A stretch of DNA of 64,000 bases from Oegoconia quadripuncta. Taxonomy: Eukaryota > Arthropoda > Insecta > Lepidoptera > Autostichidae. Where the stretch lies: positions 16,556,865 to 16,620,864 of the forward strand of contig OX438750.1 of the NCBI GenBank assembly GCA_949316235.1, given 5' to 3'. The notes under the pieces are model-generated. The model was not told the DNA's origin and made no database searches. It was given only the letters and a program-made list of their open reading frames with translations. Positions 52,401 to 56,246 of the stretch are shown here, one piece after another. Position 1 is the first letter of the stretch, and each line of letters starts with the position of its first letter. The translations under genes and the position numbers were made by a program.

Positions 52401-54638
52401 TAAATGATGCAATACATATATATTTGTGTACTTCTTCAGGGAACTTTTGTTTTGTGATGTACCTACCCTTATATGTGTGTAGTAACCTACCCCACTTTCA
52501 AATTCAATTATAGCAAATTATTCAATATTATTTAGTAAATATTCCGGTTGCTCTGGAAATCTATGGCCCGTTTACAGAATGTTACTCAAGTAGCGTTCTC
52601 CGCTTGAGGACAGTTAAAAAGGGGCAGCTTTATGTAACTTCAATAGCGGCATCTCTTTCTAACTATGCTCAAGCATAGATCTACCCTTGAGCAACATTCT
52701 GAAATACGTGCCTTAGTCAGGGCTGCGCCACAGCCGTGCTTTGATGTGTGTTGAAAGATGTAGTGTTCCGGCTGTTTTTTGTTTTTTTTTTTATATGACA
52801 GAGCGGCAAACCAGCATGTGGGTCACCTGAAGGAAAGTAATCACCGCCGCCCATGGACACCCGCAACACCAAAAGTGTCACAGATGCGTTGCCGGCCTTT
52901 GAGGAAGGTGTAGGCTCGTTTCTTGAAGGTTCCAATGTTGTACTCGTTCGGGAACACCGCTGCCGGAAGTCCGTTCCACAGGGTGGTCGTACGTGGTAAG
53001 AAGTTTCTTGAGAAACGTACAGTGGTAGATTTCCACTCATCCAGGTGATGTGGATGGAAATTTAATTTTCTCCGAGAAGTGTATCGGTTAAATTAATTGT
53101 TACGAGACAATATAACCGATCACCCAAATAAGTTGAGGATTCACCCAGCTCACCTGAGCACAGTTTCACCTTCCACCTTATCTTCACTCAAGTGTGACCG
53201 AGGTCAACAGCATTAACCCATTGTGCATAATAAAAGGAGCAACAAAATCTTTCCAAATCAATCGAATAAGAAATATAATTTTTCTGAGGGCAGTTTCTGA
53301 GAATTCTAGTACGAACTTTAGTCAACCTCTTAGGCATTTGTTCCTTACCAATGAGAAGATAGAAGAGAACTTTTTGGGAAAATTGTTGTTTACATCAATG
53401 ACTACATTTTTTCAAAATCTGTAAAGGCAAAAGTATATTCCTCCAAAAGTTAGGGTTAGCCTCCTAAGAATGTATTTCAATAGATAGAATGATTCTGGTT
53501 GCCTCCCATTGTGCCCCATTACAAGGCATATTCTTGTTCTTTGCTGGGAGCTATAGCTGCAAGCCCATCATATACTTACATTTATTTGGCCAATGCTGAA
53601 TGGTCCTCGTAACTTTGTATTGACTACTCCTCAACTCTCGTTGTGACCAATTAGATGCCTAAAATTAAATCAAGTATAACTTAATATCAGTCCATTATAG
53701 AATGTCATTGCAATATTGAAGAGGTTATTAAATTATATGATATAAATTCAGCATTCACTCAAAGTAGGTTTATGTCAGCATCAGCAATGCTAGGCAGCTA
53801 GGAGCACTGTCATGCCATGTTATGAAAACTAATCTACTGGACTATTTATAAATACCTACTATTGGATACACTTTATTCTAGGAAAAATATTGATTCCCAT
53901 GACTCTATAACATACATATGTTAAATGCTTTCATTGGAACTAGAGTTGGAACGAAAGCTCAATGTAGAGTCAATCATTTTCAACTTTGACTAAGATTTGG
54001 GACATTAAAATAAGTTTTAAAGTAATAATTGTAAATAATGTAACACTTGGACATTCAGTTTTTTTCTGATAATGACGATACAAATATTGTATTATTTTAT
54101 ACAAAATATAAATAAAAATATTACAATATATGAAATATTCTGAAAGGAGTTATAAATAAGCCTTGTTCAACACTTGCACTCCAAAATGATACTGCAACTA
54201 ACATCATCAATTGTAAATGATATTTTCATTTCAAATGGCAATCTAATAGCTGAATTCGCCACACACAACTTGCACTATCTACTCAGGCCACAAACACATT
54301 CCAAATAAAATTCTTGGCTTAAAACACAAGAAATAACTTACGCATCTAACCCATCAGTTACCGAAACAAGAAAATAAACACATTTCATATAATCAAGTTC
54401 TAAAAGCTCATGCAAATACGTGCTTTCGTGGTATGTATGTACTCATAAAACGGGGACAGGAAGTCGACATACAAATCGAAAAAATACACAAAACTAGGGT
54501 TAAAAAATCATTAAACAGCTAACTTATGATATGAGGATGTTTCACCTTCTCATCAGAGACGCTGCCAACGTCGTTCAGGGTATCATGCCCTTCCTCTACT
54601 TCCCCATTCTCTCCATTACTGCGACGGGTTTTCACCAT
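19228..54638 (-). CDS. ATAD2: ATAD2/Yta7-type bromodomain AAA-ATPase (27 coding exons)
   Basis: Joined minus-strand coding sequence of 3705 nt: 1234 residues plus TGA, against about 1390 in human ATAD2. Every junction uses GT..AG and phases match throughout. Residue layout: acidic/basic N-terminus 1-370; AAA1 about 375-620 with Walker A GPPGTGKT 418-425, Walker B 'IIFFDEID' 479-486, sensor-1 'GATNR' 524-528 and 'RRAGRFDR' 537-544; degenerate AAA2 about 681-850 lacking the P-loop Lys; bromodomain about 877-1010 with 'EYNP' and the acetyl-lysine Asn at 956; basic C-terminal region ending 'VARYVQLAKK'. By family knowledge, ATAD2/Yta7 hexamers act in the nucleus, bind acetylated histones and remodel or evict H3-H4 at chromatin. 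The start is the ATG in exon 1 ('MVKTRRSNGE'). No disabling lesion is seen. Introns are repeat-rich. Confidence 0.95.
19845..20010 (-). repeat. Interspersed repeat family R3 (copy, ATAD2 intron 26)
   Basis: Contains 'caacagccggaacacaacaatgct' and then 'gttggtacttgacctcaatcacacctgatg', the two landmarks of a family with better copies at 30505 and 31297. Orientation is opposite to those copies. The part between the landmarks is diverged. Confidence 0.55.
20288..20364 (-). CDS. ATAD2: ATAD2 exon 26
   Basis: Residues 1138-1163, 'PTKSTERSPTKTSPKKRNSG', with Ser/Thr-Pro sites suited to kinase phosphorylation (inference). Acceptor ACTTTCAG|T, donor GGTG|GTATGT, leaving phase 1. A LINE 3' tail starts about 8 bp upstream of the acceptor and supplies its T-rich tract. 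Confidence 0.88.
20373..20650 (-). mobile_element. LINE 3' tail, left half of a split copy
   Basis: Closely similar, in the same orientation, to 50580-50850: 'agtcagattttacat...aagctact', 'aaaggcaattttcc', 'tcatctaaat...ctgatattttata'. In the intact copy the sequence continues 'aatgcttttttaataag'; here it is interrupted, and the continuation appears at 22549. The (GATTT)n-type 3' end faces exon 26. Confidence 0.8.
20651..20892. repeat. Left arm of a long inverted repeat
   Basis: About 242 bp, the reverse complement of 21176-21396 with high identity. The left arm has a roughly 17-bp extra stretch near 20735-20750 ('acaaatacaaacaatac'). The spacer between the arms is about 280 bp. A transcript through it could form a long hairpin. 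Confidence 0.85.
20832..21065. repeat. 117-bp direct tandem duplication (two units)
   Basis: The unit beginning 'ggtacaaaaccaggtgctcc' at 20832 repeats at 20949, almost identical. The length is a multiple of three, so the minus-strand frame stays open across both units; this is a by-product, not evidence of a protein. The first unit overlaps the inner end of the left inverted arm. Confidence 0.9.
21176..21396. repeat. Right arm of a long inverted repeat
   Basis: Starts 'gcggttctggcgacagattg' and ends 'tttttggtgggat', complementary to the left arm. The near-perfect match implies a recent inverted duplication or continuing gene conversion between the arms. Confidence 0.85.
21474..22060. repeat. 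297-bp tandem duplication (two units)
   Basis: Two adjacent copies offset by 297 bp share 'gactatttcttcttgtaaac', 'aaaagccagt', 'gcagtggga.gctataggct', 'gtcccactacgctgga' and 'ccagctgagggttcttc'. Small indels differ between the units, so the duplication is older than the 117-bp one. No coding signal is seen. Confidence 0.9.
22549..22642 (-). mobile_element. LINE tail, right half of the split copy
   Basis: Resumes with 'atgctttcttaataagtttctg' and 'tttaaatttattgaaaggaag', matching the 50850-50895 and 51625 LINE sequence. The minus-strand frame reads 'FNKFKDTIKQKLIKKAY', a C-terminal signature of jockey-like ORF2 also seen at 51150-51200. Confidence 0.75.
22648..23524. repeat. Degenerate tandem repeat, about 122-bp unit, TGACGTCA-rich
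   Basis: Diverged units each contain, in order, a 'cacctttctagacatcattcatta' block, 'cactcgcatctcgag', 'gtcacactgcacctctcaatgacgtcactgaactc' and 'cctctagag'. The 'gacgtcactgaa' landmarks fall at about 22916, 23039, 23162, 23306 and 23510, a period near 122 bp with some expanded units. TGACGTCA occurs exactly at 22914, 23038, 23161 and 23282. The array abuts ATAD2 exon 25 and includes its splice donor. Confidence 0.85.
23525..23718 (-). CDS. ATAD2: ATAD2 exon 25
   Basis: Residues 1074-1137, acidic and Ser-rich with little conservation expected. Acceptor TCCACAG|ACC, donor CAG|GTGAGT, leaving phase 2. The donor lies inside the last unit of the roughly 122-bp tandem repeat that fills the start of the next intron. 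Confidence 0.9.
24223..24377 (-). CDS. ATAD2: ATAD2 exon 24 (basic segment)
   Basis: Residues 1022-1073, with 'HIAKRKRRRMNAWSKGLVIK', a probable nuclear-localisation or DNA-binding stretch. 'KRKRRRMNAWSKG' matches a basic landmark after the bromodomain in ATAD2 proteins. Acceptor ATTTTAG|CT, donor AAG|GTAAGA, phase 0. Confidence 0.92.
25535..25580 (-). repeat. R3 repeat end fragment (ATAD2 intron 23)
   Basis: 'gcacaacgggttagcacttgacctcaatcacacctgatg' is the terminal landmark of family R3, preceded by a T-run where other copies have their A-run. Only the end is present. Confidence 0.55.
26134..26321 (-). CDS. ATAD2: ATAD2 exon 23 (bromodomain helix C)
   Basis: Residues 959-1021. 'IRHEACSLRDHAHALIDVEM' is helix C of the bromodomain; 'DSDFELECQDIAKKRREEGN' closes it. 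Acceptor TTAACAG|G, donor TAC|GTAAGT, leaving phase 1. Confidence 0.95.
26980..27140. repeat. Short inverted-end repeat remnant (ATAD2 intron 22)
   Basis: Begins 'ttaaccgactaccaaaaagg' and ends 'gaagtcggttgttttgc', so 'aaccgact' and 'agtcggtt' form inverted ends about 140 bp apart. Probably a MITE remnant; only one copy is seen in this window. Confidence 0.45.
27141..30500. other. ATAD2 intron 22, mostly unassigned
   Basis: No exon-like segment in phase with the gene was found, and exons 22 and 23 already join in frame. A more GC-rich block at 28440-28800 and another at 28950-29020 carry open frames but no recognisable motif or splice-flanked coding pattern. Confidence 0.5.
30505..30735 (+). 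repeat. Interspersed repeat family R3 (best copy)
   Basis: 'ggtggtagggcattttaaatgtccgcctgg', 'cagcaatgttaatagcattg', 'ccccaaatgtgttggggtttccggg' and 'acatcaggtgtgattgaggtcaagtaccaacccgtta', then an A-run. The terminal A-run suggests a retroposed family. Other copies or pieces lie at 19845, 25535, 31297, 41397/41874 and 53120. Confidence 0.75.
30750..30960 (-). mobile_element. tRNA-derived SINE, family B (copy 1)
   Basis: The minus-strand head has TTTGGTGTAGTGG (A box) and GGTTCGAATCC (B box). The body on the plus strand reads 'acaccaatcatctagtcccaaac', 'actagataacggataaa' and 'atataaacatccatgactc'. It lies directly beside an R3 copy. Further family B copies are at 34849 and 43481. Confidence 0.8.
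31036..31184 (-). CDS. ATAD2: ATAD2 exon 22 (bromodomain core)
   Basis: Residues 910-958. 'VTDYLDIVKQPMDLETMM' is the conserved ZA loop and helix A start; 'DLICANALEYNPDR' carries Asn956, the acetyl-lysine-binding residue. Acceptor CCCTAG|GTG, donor CAG|GTGAGA, leaving phase 2. A 4.7 kb intron follows. Confidence 0.97.
31297..31500 (+). repeat. Interspersed repeat family R3 (copy 2)
   Basis: Starts 'tggttggtggtagggcatttt' and carries the same internal landmarks as the 30505 copy ('agcaatgttaatagcattgc', 'gatttccggg'). It loses similarity before the terminal 'gaggtcaag' block. It sits in intron 21 of ATAD2, about 500 bp from the other copy in the same orientation. Confidence 0.75.
31653..31819 (-). 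CDS. ATAD2: ATAD2 exon 21 (bromodomain start)
   Basis: Residues 854-909. Proline run, then a basic coil, then 'LRELRIFLRDICRKLASN' (bromodomain helix Z from residue 877) and 'RRFYKFTKPVDLEE' (ZA loop). The family's RVF shelf position reads Tyr-Lys-Phe here (898-900). Acceptor CTCGTAG|CC, donor GAG|GTGAGC, phase 0. Confidence 0.95.
31994..32138. mobile_element. MITE family 2 (copy 1)
   Basis: About 145 bp. The ends 'gggccgtattaataaatcgat' and 'ggtttattaatacggcc' are inverted. The interior has 'cttgagattgagatcg', 'tctcagtctcaa' and 'gattctcaagcgt'. Other copies: 42457 (partial) and 44901. No coding capacity. Confidence 0.8.
33218..33374 (-). CDS. ATAD2: ATAD2 exon 20 (end of AAA2)
   Basis: Residues 802-853, 'LQDLFPSYMDCVYRVREPNA' continuing the AAA2 lid, then a Pro/Ile/Glu linker. 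Acceptor ACACCAG|CTA, donor GAG|GTAAGT, leaving phase 1. Confidence 0.9.
33688..33775. mobile_element. RTE-like repeat fragment
   Basis: 'catcatcatatcaccgaaag', 'cgtccactgctggacaaaggcctcc' and 'ccacaacgatcggtcc' form a string I know from a very common lepidopteran LINE-derived repeat. Short fragment in ATAD2 intron 19. Confidence 0.55.
34707..34807 (-). CDS. ATAD2: ATAD2 exon 19 (AAA2)
   Basis: Residues 768-801, 'GDNTLLLATCSVQHHELPTE', matching the AAA2 sensor-1 strand of ATAD2 proteins. Acceptor ATTAG|GT, donor GAG|GTGAGA, phase 0. A SINE fragment lies only about 40 bp upstream of this exon. Confidence 0.9.
34849..34964 (-). mobile_element. tRNA-derived SINE, family B (short copy)
   Basis: The tRNA-like head is well preserved ('ctcgcgggaatcgaacccgcaaccgttgg' and 'actacaccaatcggtc' on the plus strand) and most of the body is deleted. 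It lies close upstream of ATAD2 exon 19. Confidence 0.75.
35441..35531 (-). CDS. ATAD2: ATAD2 exon 18 (AAA2)
   Basis: Residues 738-767, 'LFSECRRADRGCILFIRDVL', the Walker-B-like strand with the catalytic Asp-Glu pair absent. Acceptor TCTCAG|CTC, donor AAG|GTATGT, leaving phase 1. Confidence 0.9.
35705..36090 (-). mobile_element. LINE ORF2 C-terminal fragment
   Basis: The minus-strand frame reads 'MSYGILLWGRAADTENIFIL', then 'QKRVVRAIYNLRRYDFLRDR' and 'FKEINILTVPSQFIYENIMY', the thumb region after the reverse transcriptase in jockey-like LINEs. The nearby 51.4-52.0 kb LINE has the same region. 5' truncated, in ATAD2 intron 17. Confidence 0.8.
36671..36839 (-). CDS. ATAD2: ATAD2 exon 17 (degenerate AAA2 P-loop)
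   Basis: Residues 681-737. 'PSVVLIAGPCSETHIAPALL' sits where a P-loop would be but has no GK[ST], so this AAA2 cannot use ATP in the usual way, as is known for the family. Acceptor TTTTCAG|G, donor TCC|GTGAGT, phase 0. Confidence 0.92.
37215..37387 (-). CDS. ATAD2: ATAD2 exon 16 (inter-AAA linker)
   Basis: Residues 624-680. 'VTKEDLLEAMRTLVAAGAR' is the helix closing AAA1; an Ala/Leu-rich linker leads towards AAA2. Acceptor TTGTAG|GTG, donor TAG|GTAATC, leaving phase 2. Confidence 0.92.
37490..37625. repeat. LINE-related interspersed fragment
   Basis: 'cccgtgggcgtcgtacgaggcgactaaag' followed by 'gcatgtttcaacggaggtg...cacgtgtacat' matches, in diverged form, 38930-39040 ('cccgtgagtttcgtaaaagtcgacta...gcacgttttaatggcgatag...cacatgtgcat'). 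The 'gtcgtaaaaggcgac' motif is common in lepidopteran LINE-derived repeats. Confidence 0.5.
37840..37946 (-). CDS. ATAD2: ATAD2 exon 15 (AAA1 lid)
   Basis: Residues 588-623, 'GSDLKALCSEAVLKALRRVY', the small alpha-helical lid with the sensor-2 position. Acceptor TTTCCAG|GT, donor AAC|GTAAGT, phase 0. Confidence 0.95.
38438..38649 (-). CDS. ATAD2: ATAD2 exon 14 (AAA1, sensor 1 and Arg finger)
   Basis: Residues 517-587. 'VVIIGATNRLDAVDPALRR' has sensor-1 Asn527, and 'RAGRFDREL' carries the arginine-finger region; the usual Pro before Gly is Ala here. It ends in 'YTRDWRPRPNEETLDHVAQV'. Acceptor CTACAG|A, donor GGAG|GTAAGA, leaving phase 1. Confidence 0.96.
38925..39045. repeat. LINE-related interspersed fragment (second copy)
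   Basis: Diverged copy of 37490-37625 in the same orientation. The two flank ATAD2 exons 14 and 15, so they could arise from separate insertions or an old local duplication; the divergence does not distinguish these. Confidence 0.45.
39196..39332 (-). CDS. ATAD2: ATAD2 exon 13 (AAA1, Walker B)
   Basis: Residues 472-516. 'KPSIIFFDEIDALAPVRS' holds the catalytic Asp483 and Glu484. 'SVVGTLLAEMDGL' follows, as in the family. Acceptor TTTACAG|GCG, donor CAG|GTCAGT, leaving phase 2. Confidence 0.96.
39626..39845. repeat. Tetranucleotide microsatellite (CAGT)n/(CATT)n with compound tail
   Basis: A run of 'cagt' units switches to 'catt' units, then to a higher-order 'cagtcaggcagtcattcggt' pattern repeated several times. 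It lies in ATAD2 intron 12. The higher-order tail shows that blocks of about 20 bp, not only 4-bp units, have been duplicated. Confidence 0.95.
41000..41278 (-). CDS. ATAD2: ATAD2 exon 12 (AAA1, Walker A)
   Basis: Residues 379-471, the largest exon. 'VGGLEEHIKCLREMVLFPL' opens AAA1, GPPGTGKT (418-425) is the P-loop with its Lys and Thr, and 'KVAFFMRKGADCLKKWVGES' contains the pore-loop region conserved in ATAD2 proteins. Acceptor TTCACAG|GTC, donor CAG|GTAAGT, phase 0. Confidence 0.97.
41397..41500 (-). repeat. R3 repeat, first half of a split copy
   Basis: 'gttagcacttgacctcaatcacacctgatgttaagtgaag' is the terminal landmark of R3; it runs to 'ccggaaaccccaacatatttgg' and then stops at the LINE tail. 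The remainder resumes at 41869 after the insertion. Confidence 0.8.
41501..41868 (-). mobile_element. LINE 3' end inserted into an R3 repeat
   Basis: A (ATTTC)n-like tail at its left edge ('aaatgaaattaaatgaaatg' on plus) and 'gagaaactcagagggtttg', 'aataagtttaaatttattaag' and 'tgggaaccttg' mark it as a minus-strand jockey-like LINE 3' end. It is flanked on both sides by 'tttgg', a plausible 5-bp target-site duplication. Confidence 0.8.
41869..41985 (-). repeat. R3 repeat, second half of a split copy
   Basis: Resumes with 'tttgggggactgcctatctt', then 'caaccggaacacagcaatg' and 'ggcggacatttaaaatgcc', the complement order of the 30505 copy. Together with 41397-41500 it rebuilds one R3 element. 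Confidence 0.8.
42165..42390. mobile_element. RTE-like repeat fragment (longest copy)
   Basis: 'catcatcagccgaaagaggg', 'ctggtggacaaaggcctcc', 'ccacaacgatcggtctagcgc', 'cttcccgcgatctttacc' and 'cggtccacctcgtgggg' make up the common lepidopteran LINE-derived repeat also scattered at 4205, 33688 and 47045. Confidence 0.6.
42457..42525. mobile_element. MITE family 2 (truncated copy)
   Basis: The left half only: 'agggccgtattaataaatcgatcttgagattgagatcgcg', then 'tctcagtctcgac'. The right inverted end is missing. It ends about 45 bp from ATAD2 exon 11. Confidence 0.7.
42572..42665 (-). CDS. ATAD2: ATAD2 exon 11 (lead-in to AAA1)
   Basis: Residues 347-378, ending 'DIQPVEVDGSVRFSS', the conserved strand before the AAA1 'VGG' turn. 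Acceptor ATTGCAG|A, donor TCG|GTAAGC, phase 0. Confidence 0.92.
43300..43387 (-). CDS. ATAD2: ATAD2 exon 10
   Basis: Residues 318-346: a Ser-rich string ('SPSSSSSTSSSDTEEDLN') followed by Lys. Acceptor TTTGTAG|CA, donor GAG|GTAAGT, leaving phase 2. Confidence 0.88.
43481..43682 (-). mobile_element. tRNA-derived SINE, family B (copy 2)
   Basis: Body 'acaccaatcatctaatcccaaac...gataacggataaacatac' and head 'gcgggattcgaacccgcaatcg...cactacaccaaccggtc' on the plus strand, as in the 30750 copy. Lies in ATAD2 intron 9. Confidence 0.8.
43793..44038 (-). mobile_element. tRNA-derived SINE, family A (copy 3)
   Basis: Same layout as the other family A copies, with head 'gcgggaatcgaacccgcgacc' on the plus strand. 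The A-box side is damaged ('ctaccccaaagaaacgtc'). It is about 110 bp from the family B SINE at 43481. Confidence 0.75.
44188..44268 (-). CDS. ATAD2: ATAD2 exon 9
   Basis: Residues 291-317, 'FTIRKKPYSLRERKPKILRR'. The 'YSLRERKP' string is a recognisable landmark upstream of the first AAA domain in this family. Acceptor TTACAG|CT, donor GAT|GTAAGT, leaving phase 1. Confidence 0.9.
44545..44673 (-). CDS. ATAD2: ATAD2 exon 8
   Basis: Residues 248-290: a Ser/Glu run ('SESSSSESGSE'), then an Arg-rich stretch ('SRQPRRSNRTRQPKPAF'). Acceptor CCCATAG|CA, donor CGAG|GTAAGT, leaving phase 1. Confidence 0.88.
44901..45048. mobile_element. MITE family 2 (copy 3)
   Basis: 'taggcccgtattaataaatc', 'cttgagattgagatcgcgtctcagtctcaag' and 'ttgagaacggtttataaatacctta'. 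Flanked by a possible TTAG..TTAG pair ('cttaggcc' and 'ccttagag'), though the flank is short enough to be chance. Confidence 0.75.
46727..46812 (+). mobile_element. SINE head fragment, plus orientation
   Basis: 'gttctagtgcgcagtgaccg...aaggttgcgggttcgaatccca' carries a B box and the SINE-type spacing but a poor A box. Too decayed to assign to family A or B; not a tRNA gene. Confidence 0.5.
47045..47225. mobile_element. LINE-related repeat fragment
   Basis: 'tcccactgctgggcaaaggcctgcc', 'cgctccaccgttttcgcggtctgccacg' and 'gtaggggcccaaatagtgg' follow the same order as the widespread lepidopteran 'ctgctgggcaaaggcct' repeats. It is a related subfamily of the 42165 fragment rather than the same copy. 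Confidence 0.5.
47527..47677 (-). CDS. ATAD2: ATAD2 exon 7 (acidic; two competing donors)
   Basis: Residues 198-247, very acidic ('ESDSEEDNNQTVIEKKPSTD' onward), in keeping with the acidic N-terminal region of ATAD2 proteins. To keep frame with exon 8 the donor must be ACA|GTGAGA. A stronger-looking GAG|GTAAGG lies 7 nt downstream and would shift the frame into a stop in exon 8. Confidence 0.8.
48009..48025. repeat. G17 homopolymer in ATAD2 intron 6
   Basis: A run of 17 G on the plus strand (C17 in the ATAD2 transcript), about 50 bp downstream of exon 6. Such a run is unusual in this AT-rich DNA and is likely to be length-polymorphic or error-prone in sequencing. Confidence 0.9.
48077..48154 (-). 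CDS. ATAD2: ATAD2 exon 6
   Basis: Residues 172-197, 'THAPTNTDEDTQLSRQRRTS' onward, with a basic end. Acceptor TTTTAG|ACC, donor AAG|GTAAAT. It is an exact multiple of three, so skipping would not break the frame. Confidence 0.9.
48235..48407 (-). CDS. ATAD2: ATAD2 exon 5
   Basis: Residues 114-171. Basic start ('VRRSCRKRKLLHHNFNESW'), then 'GYPDLYGFPGSSSSDEFYSG', a Ser/Asp-rich run typical of the unstructured N-terminus. Acceptor TTTCTAG|AC, donor ATG|GTATGA, phase 0. Confidence 0.9.
48953..49035 (-). CDS. ATAD2: ATAD2 exon 4
   Basis: Residues 86-113, 'RRSRGPRKNYVDNVEDSEDK'. The donor AAA|GTATGT is clear. The acceptor is chosen at CGGAG|CGTA; an in-frame alternative CAG|TCG lies 15 nt downstream, and neither has a strong pyrimidine tract. 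Both keep the frame, so the 5' edge may shift by five residues. Confidence 0.75.
49324..49408 (-). CDS. ATAD2: ATAD2 exon 3
   Basis: Residues 58-85, starting 'YRQRRRRTIKMSRLVFPESD', an Arg cluster followed by acidic sequence. Acceptor TTTACAG|AT, donor ACG|GTATGA, leaving phase 2. Confidence 0.85.
50092..50241. mobile_element. MITE family 1 (best copy)
   Basis: 150 bp with near-perfect inverted ends 'cgcccatatttcagaacattgctcaagt' and 'acttgagcaatgttctgaaatatgggc'. The interior matches the 7870 and 52563 copies. Lies in ATAD2 intron 2. Confidence 0.85.
50296..50538 (-). mobile_element. tRNA-derived SINE, family A (copy 4)
   Basis: Head on plus: 'gcgggattcgaacccgcgacc...taaccactacaccacacaggtcg'. 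Body 'ggataccagatggttgatatactacataaatac' then a T-run. It lies about 55 bp from the MITE at 50092. Confidence 0.8.
50575..52420 (-). mobile_element. Cluster of decayed jockey-like LINE pieces
   Basis: Reading on the minus strand from the right: a reverse-transcriptase piece with 'PQGSILGPFLFLVYINDLPN' and the catalytic FADD (52293-52006), a thumb region to about 51400, an ORF2 C-terminal signature 'LNKFKASIKQKLLAKGYYKI' (51200-51120), and two successive 3' tails near 50990 and 50600. At least two related copies are nested or adjacent in the same orientation. All are frameshifted or truncated. They fill much of ATAD2 intron 2. Confidence 0.8.
52563..52715. mobile_element. MITE family 1 (copy 3)
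   Basis: Ends 'ggcccgtttacagaatgttactcaagta' and 'cccttgagcaacattctgaaatacgtgcc', in reverse orientation to the 50092 copy ('gaggacagttaaaaaggggcagctttatgtaac' inside). More diverged than that copy. Confidence 0.8.
52780..53075. repeat. Interspersed GC-richer repeat with T-run edge
   Basis: A T-run, then 'gcggcaaaccagcatgtgggtcacctg', 'ccgccgcccatggacacccgcaacacc', 'gatgcgttgccggcctttgagg' and 'gttccacagggtggtcgtacg'. I know this string as a very common lepidopteran repeat of retroposon type. It has an open minus-strand frame of 107 codons, which other copies commonly share by composition and which I do not regard as a gene. Confidence 0.6.
53120..53235 (+). repeat. R3 repeat, 3' part
   Basis: 'aagttgaggattcacccagctcacctgagcacagtttcaccttccaccttatcttcactcaa' leads to 'gtgaccgaggtcaacagcattaacccattgtgca', a diverged end of R3. 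Confidence 0.5.
53580..53658 (-). CDS. ATAD2: ATAD2 exon 2
   Basis: Residues 32-57, basic ('NWSQRELRSSQYK'). Acceptor TTTTAG|GCA, donor AAT|GTAAGT, leaving phase 1. The intron that follows (4.2 kb) holds the LINE cluster, a SINE and two MITEs. Confidence 0.85.
54546..54638 (-). CDS. ATAD2: ATAD2 exon 1 (start codon)
   Basis: Residues 1-31, 'MVKTRRSNGENGEVEEGHDT' onward, an acidic opening. The ATG is the first in frame. The donor is AAG|GTGAAA, phase 0. The moderately weak donor makes the exact 3' edge slightly less certain than for the other exons. Confidence 0.8.
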
Positions 54639-56246
54639 TGCAGTGCTTGCGACAAACGTCGAAAAATCACATTCAAGCTAACAAATTCGTTATGTAACAA
54701 ACGAACAACTTTATACACACTCGAAAAACAACAATTGAAACGATCTCAGCACTCGAAATAGAAGCTAACACGACAAAGGATCAGCTTTACAATCGGCACA
54801 TGTCGCTCGGGTGCGCCATGTTAAAAGGGCATCCGAGTAGTTCCTACGCCCGCAGCAACTTTTGAAATATTAAACTCACCAATCAATGTCACCTTTGTAA
54901 ATTAATGGTAACAATTAACAATTTGTGATGCATAAACCGAGGCCAAATAGTTTTCTAACATAATGAATTTGTAGCTATCTCAAAAAGAACCTACATTCAC
55001 GATGTTTTTATTGACAACTGTCAAAAATTCCCGCAAATTTGACATTTTTTGGCTTATGCCAACTTACAAAAAATTAATATTGATGTTCGGATACAAGATG
55101 TTTCTTCTTTTCGACATTAGATGATCTTATGGCCCATTTGAGCAATAAATCATTCTCGCTAGAGGTATTATCCGTATGTTTTGGGATTTTTGGCGTGATC
55201 TCGGTTCTCGGTGAAGTTGCATTTTGGTTTATAATTCTTCTAATTTGTAAAAGTATACGACGAATGACTTGTTTTGACTGAGACTGACTTATAGGACTTA
55301 TGAACTGAAGAATTGCTCTAGATTGTGTGAATATAGCACAGTGGATTAGCTAGTGAGAAGATTAGATAAGTCGTCCCACGTGATATACCGTATCGTAGAA
55401 TATATACGAGGCGCACAACGGACATGATGGTGGCGATTGCCGCACTCGAGAAATAAGACATGGCTGTATTAGCTTGATCCCTTTGCCTTCTCCGAGAGGA
55501 GTGAATAAAATTAAAAAAAAAAAACGTGATGTGTACTTGTGTTCTCGCTAGAGGTATTAGTATTCTGAGGCTTTTACAAGTGAAGGGAAATGTAAATTAA
55601 AGTGCGTAAAGAAGCTTTCGGGTTCCCACAAGAAGCCGCCAAAATCTTTAATAGAGCATTCTGCCACTTTACTGAAGAATGACTTGACCGTGACTAGACT
55701 CTGTATACGCCAAGTATACGACGAATTACTTGTTTTGACTGAGATTGCAGAAATAAGAGACATAAAACATGGCTGTATAGTCTTAGACCCCTTTGCCTGC
55801 TCCGACAGGAGTGAATAAAACGAAAAAAAAAAATTAGTATTCTGAGGTTGTTTTCGTCGTTTTCGTGTTCATGTAATAATTTGATCATTATAATCCCTGT
55901 GTATTATTTTACTCTGGATTATATCCTCTTTGTAGTAGGTAGTCAAGTAAGGTTATTACGTTACTCAGTGAAGCAAGCTAAGCTTCTTGATAATAGATAA
56001 AGAGATAAATCTTTGGATATATTCGAGCGTGAACCTATCGACCAAAACAATTTATAAGGGTGAGTTTCATTAGTAGGTCTAGATAATAAATAAGCCGTTG
56101 GTCTTTCATAATTTAATAATCAATCACATCTCAAACCAACCAATACCAAAAGTGTCGATTATTACATGTTCATTATTTTTAGTTTTTATTTTCCAGTTTT
56201 AAGGAGGTTTCCCATCACTGTGGGTTCATCTCACATAAAAAAAGTA
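54639..56246. promoter_or_regulatory. Shared interval between divergent ATAD2 and BORCS6
   Basis: The two start codons are 1.6 kb apart and face away from each other, so both promoters should lie here. A plausible 3' splice site ('tttttattttccag', ending 56196) just before the BORCS6 coding start implies a 5' UTR exon upstream, not located. The middle (55190-55890) is repeat-derived. No TATA box or defined initiator is claimed. Confidence 0.5.
55190..55890. repeat. Local repeat cluster, partly duplicated at 58.6-58.86 kb
   Basis: 'agtatacgacgaat.acttgttttgactgaga' occurs at 55250 and 55715; 'acatggctgtat...ccctttgcct.ctccga.aggagtgaataaaa' plus an A-run occurs at 55458 and 55765. The block 55572-55712 recurs at 58728-58858 with about 94% identity by eye. 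The A-run ends suggest retroposition of a short element, followed by local duplication. Confidence 0.7.

Noticed and set aside
52717..53040. 107-codon minus-strand frame.
   Set aside because: It lies in a common interspersed repeat and has no recognisable domain.
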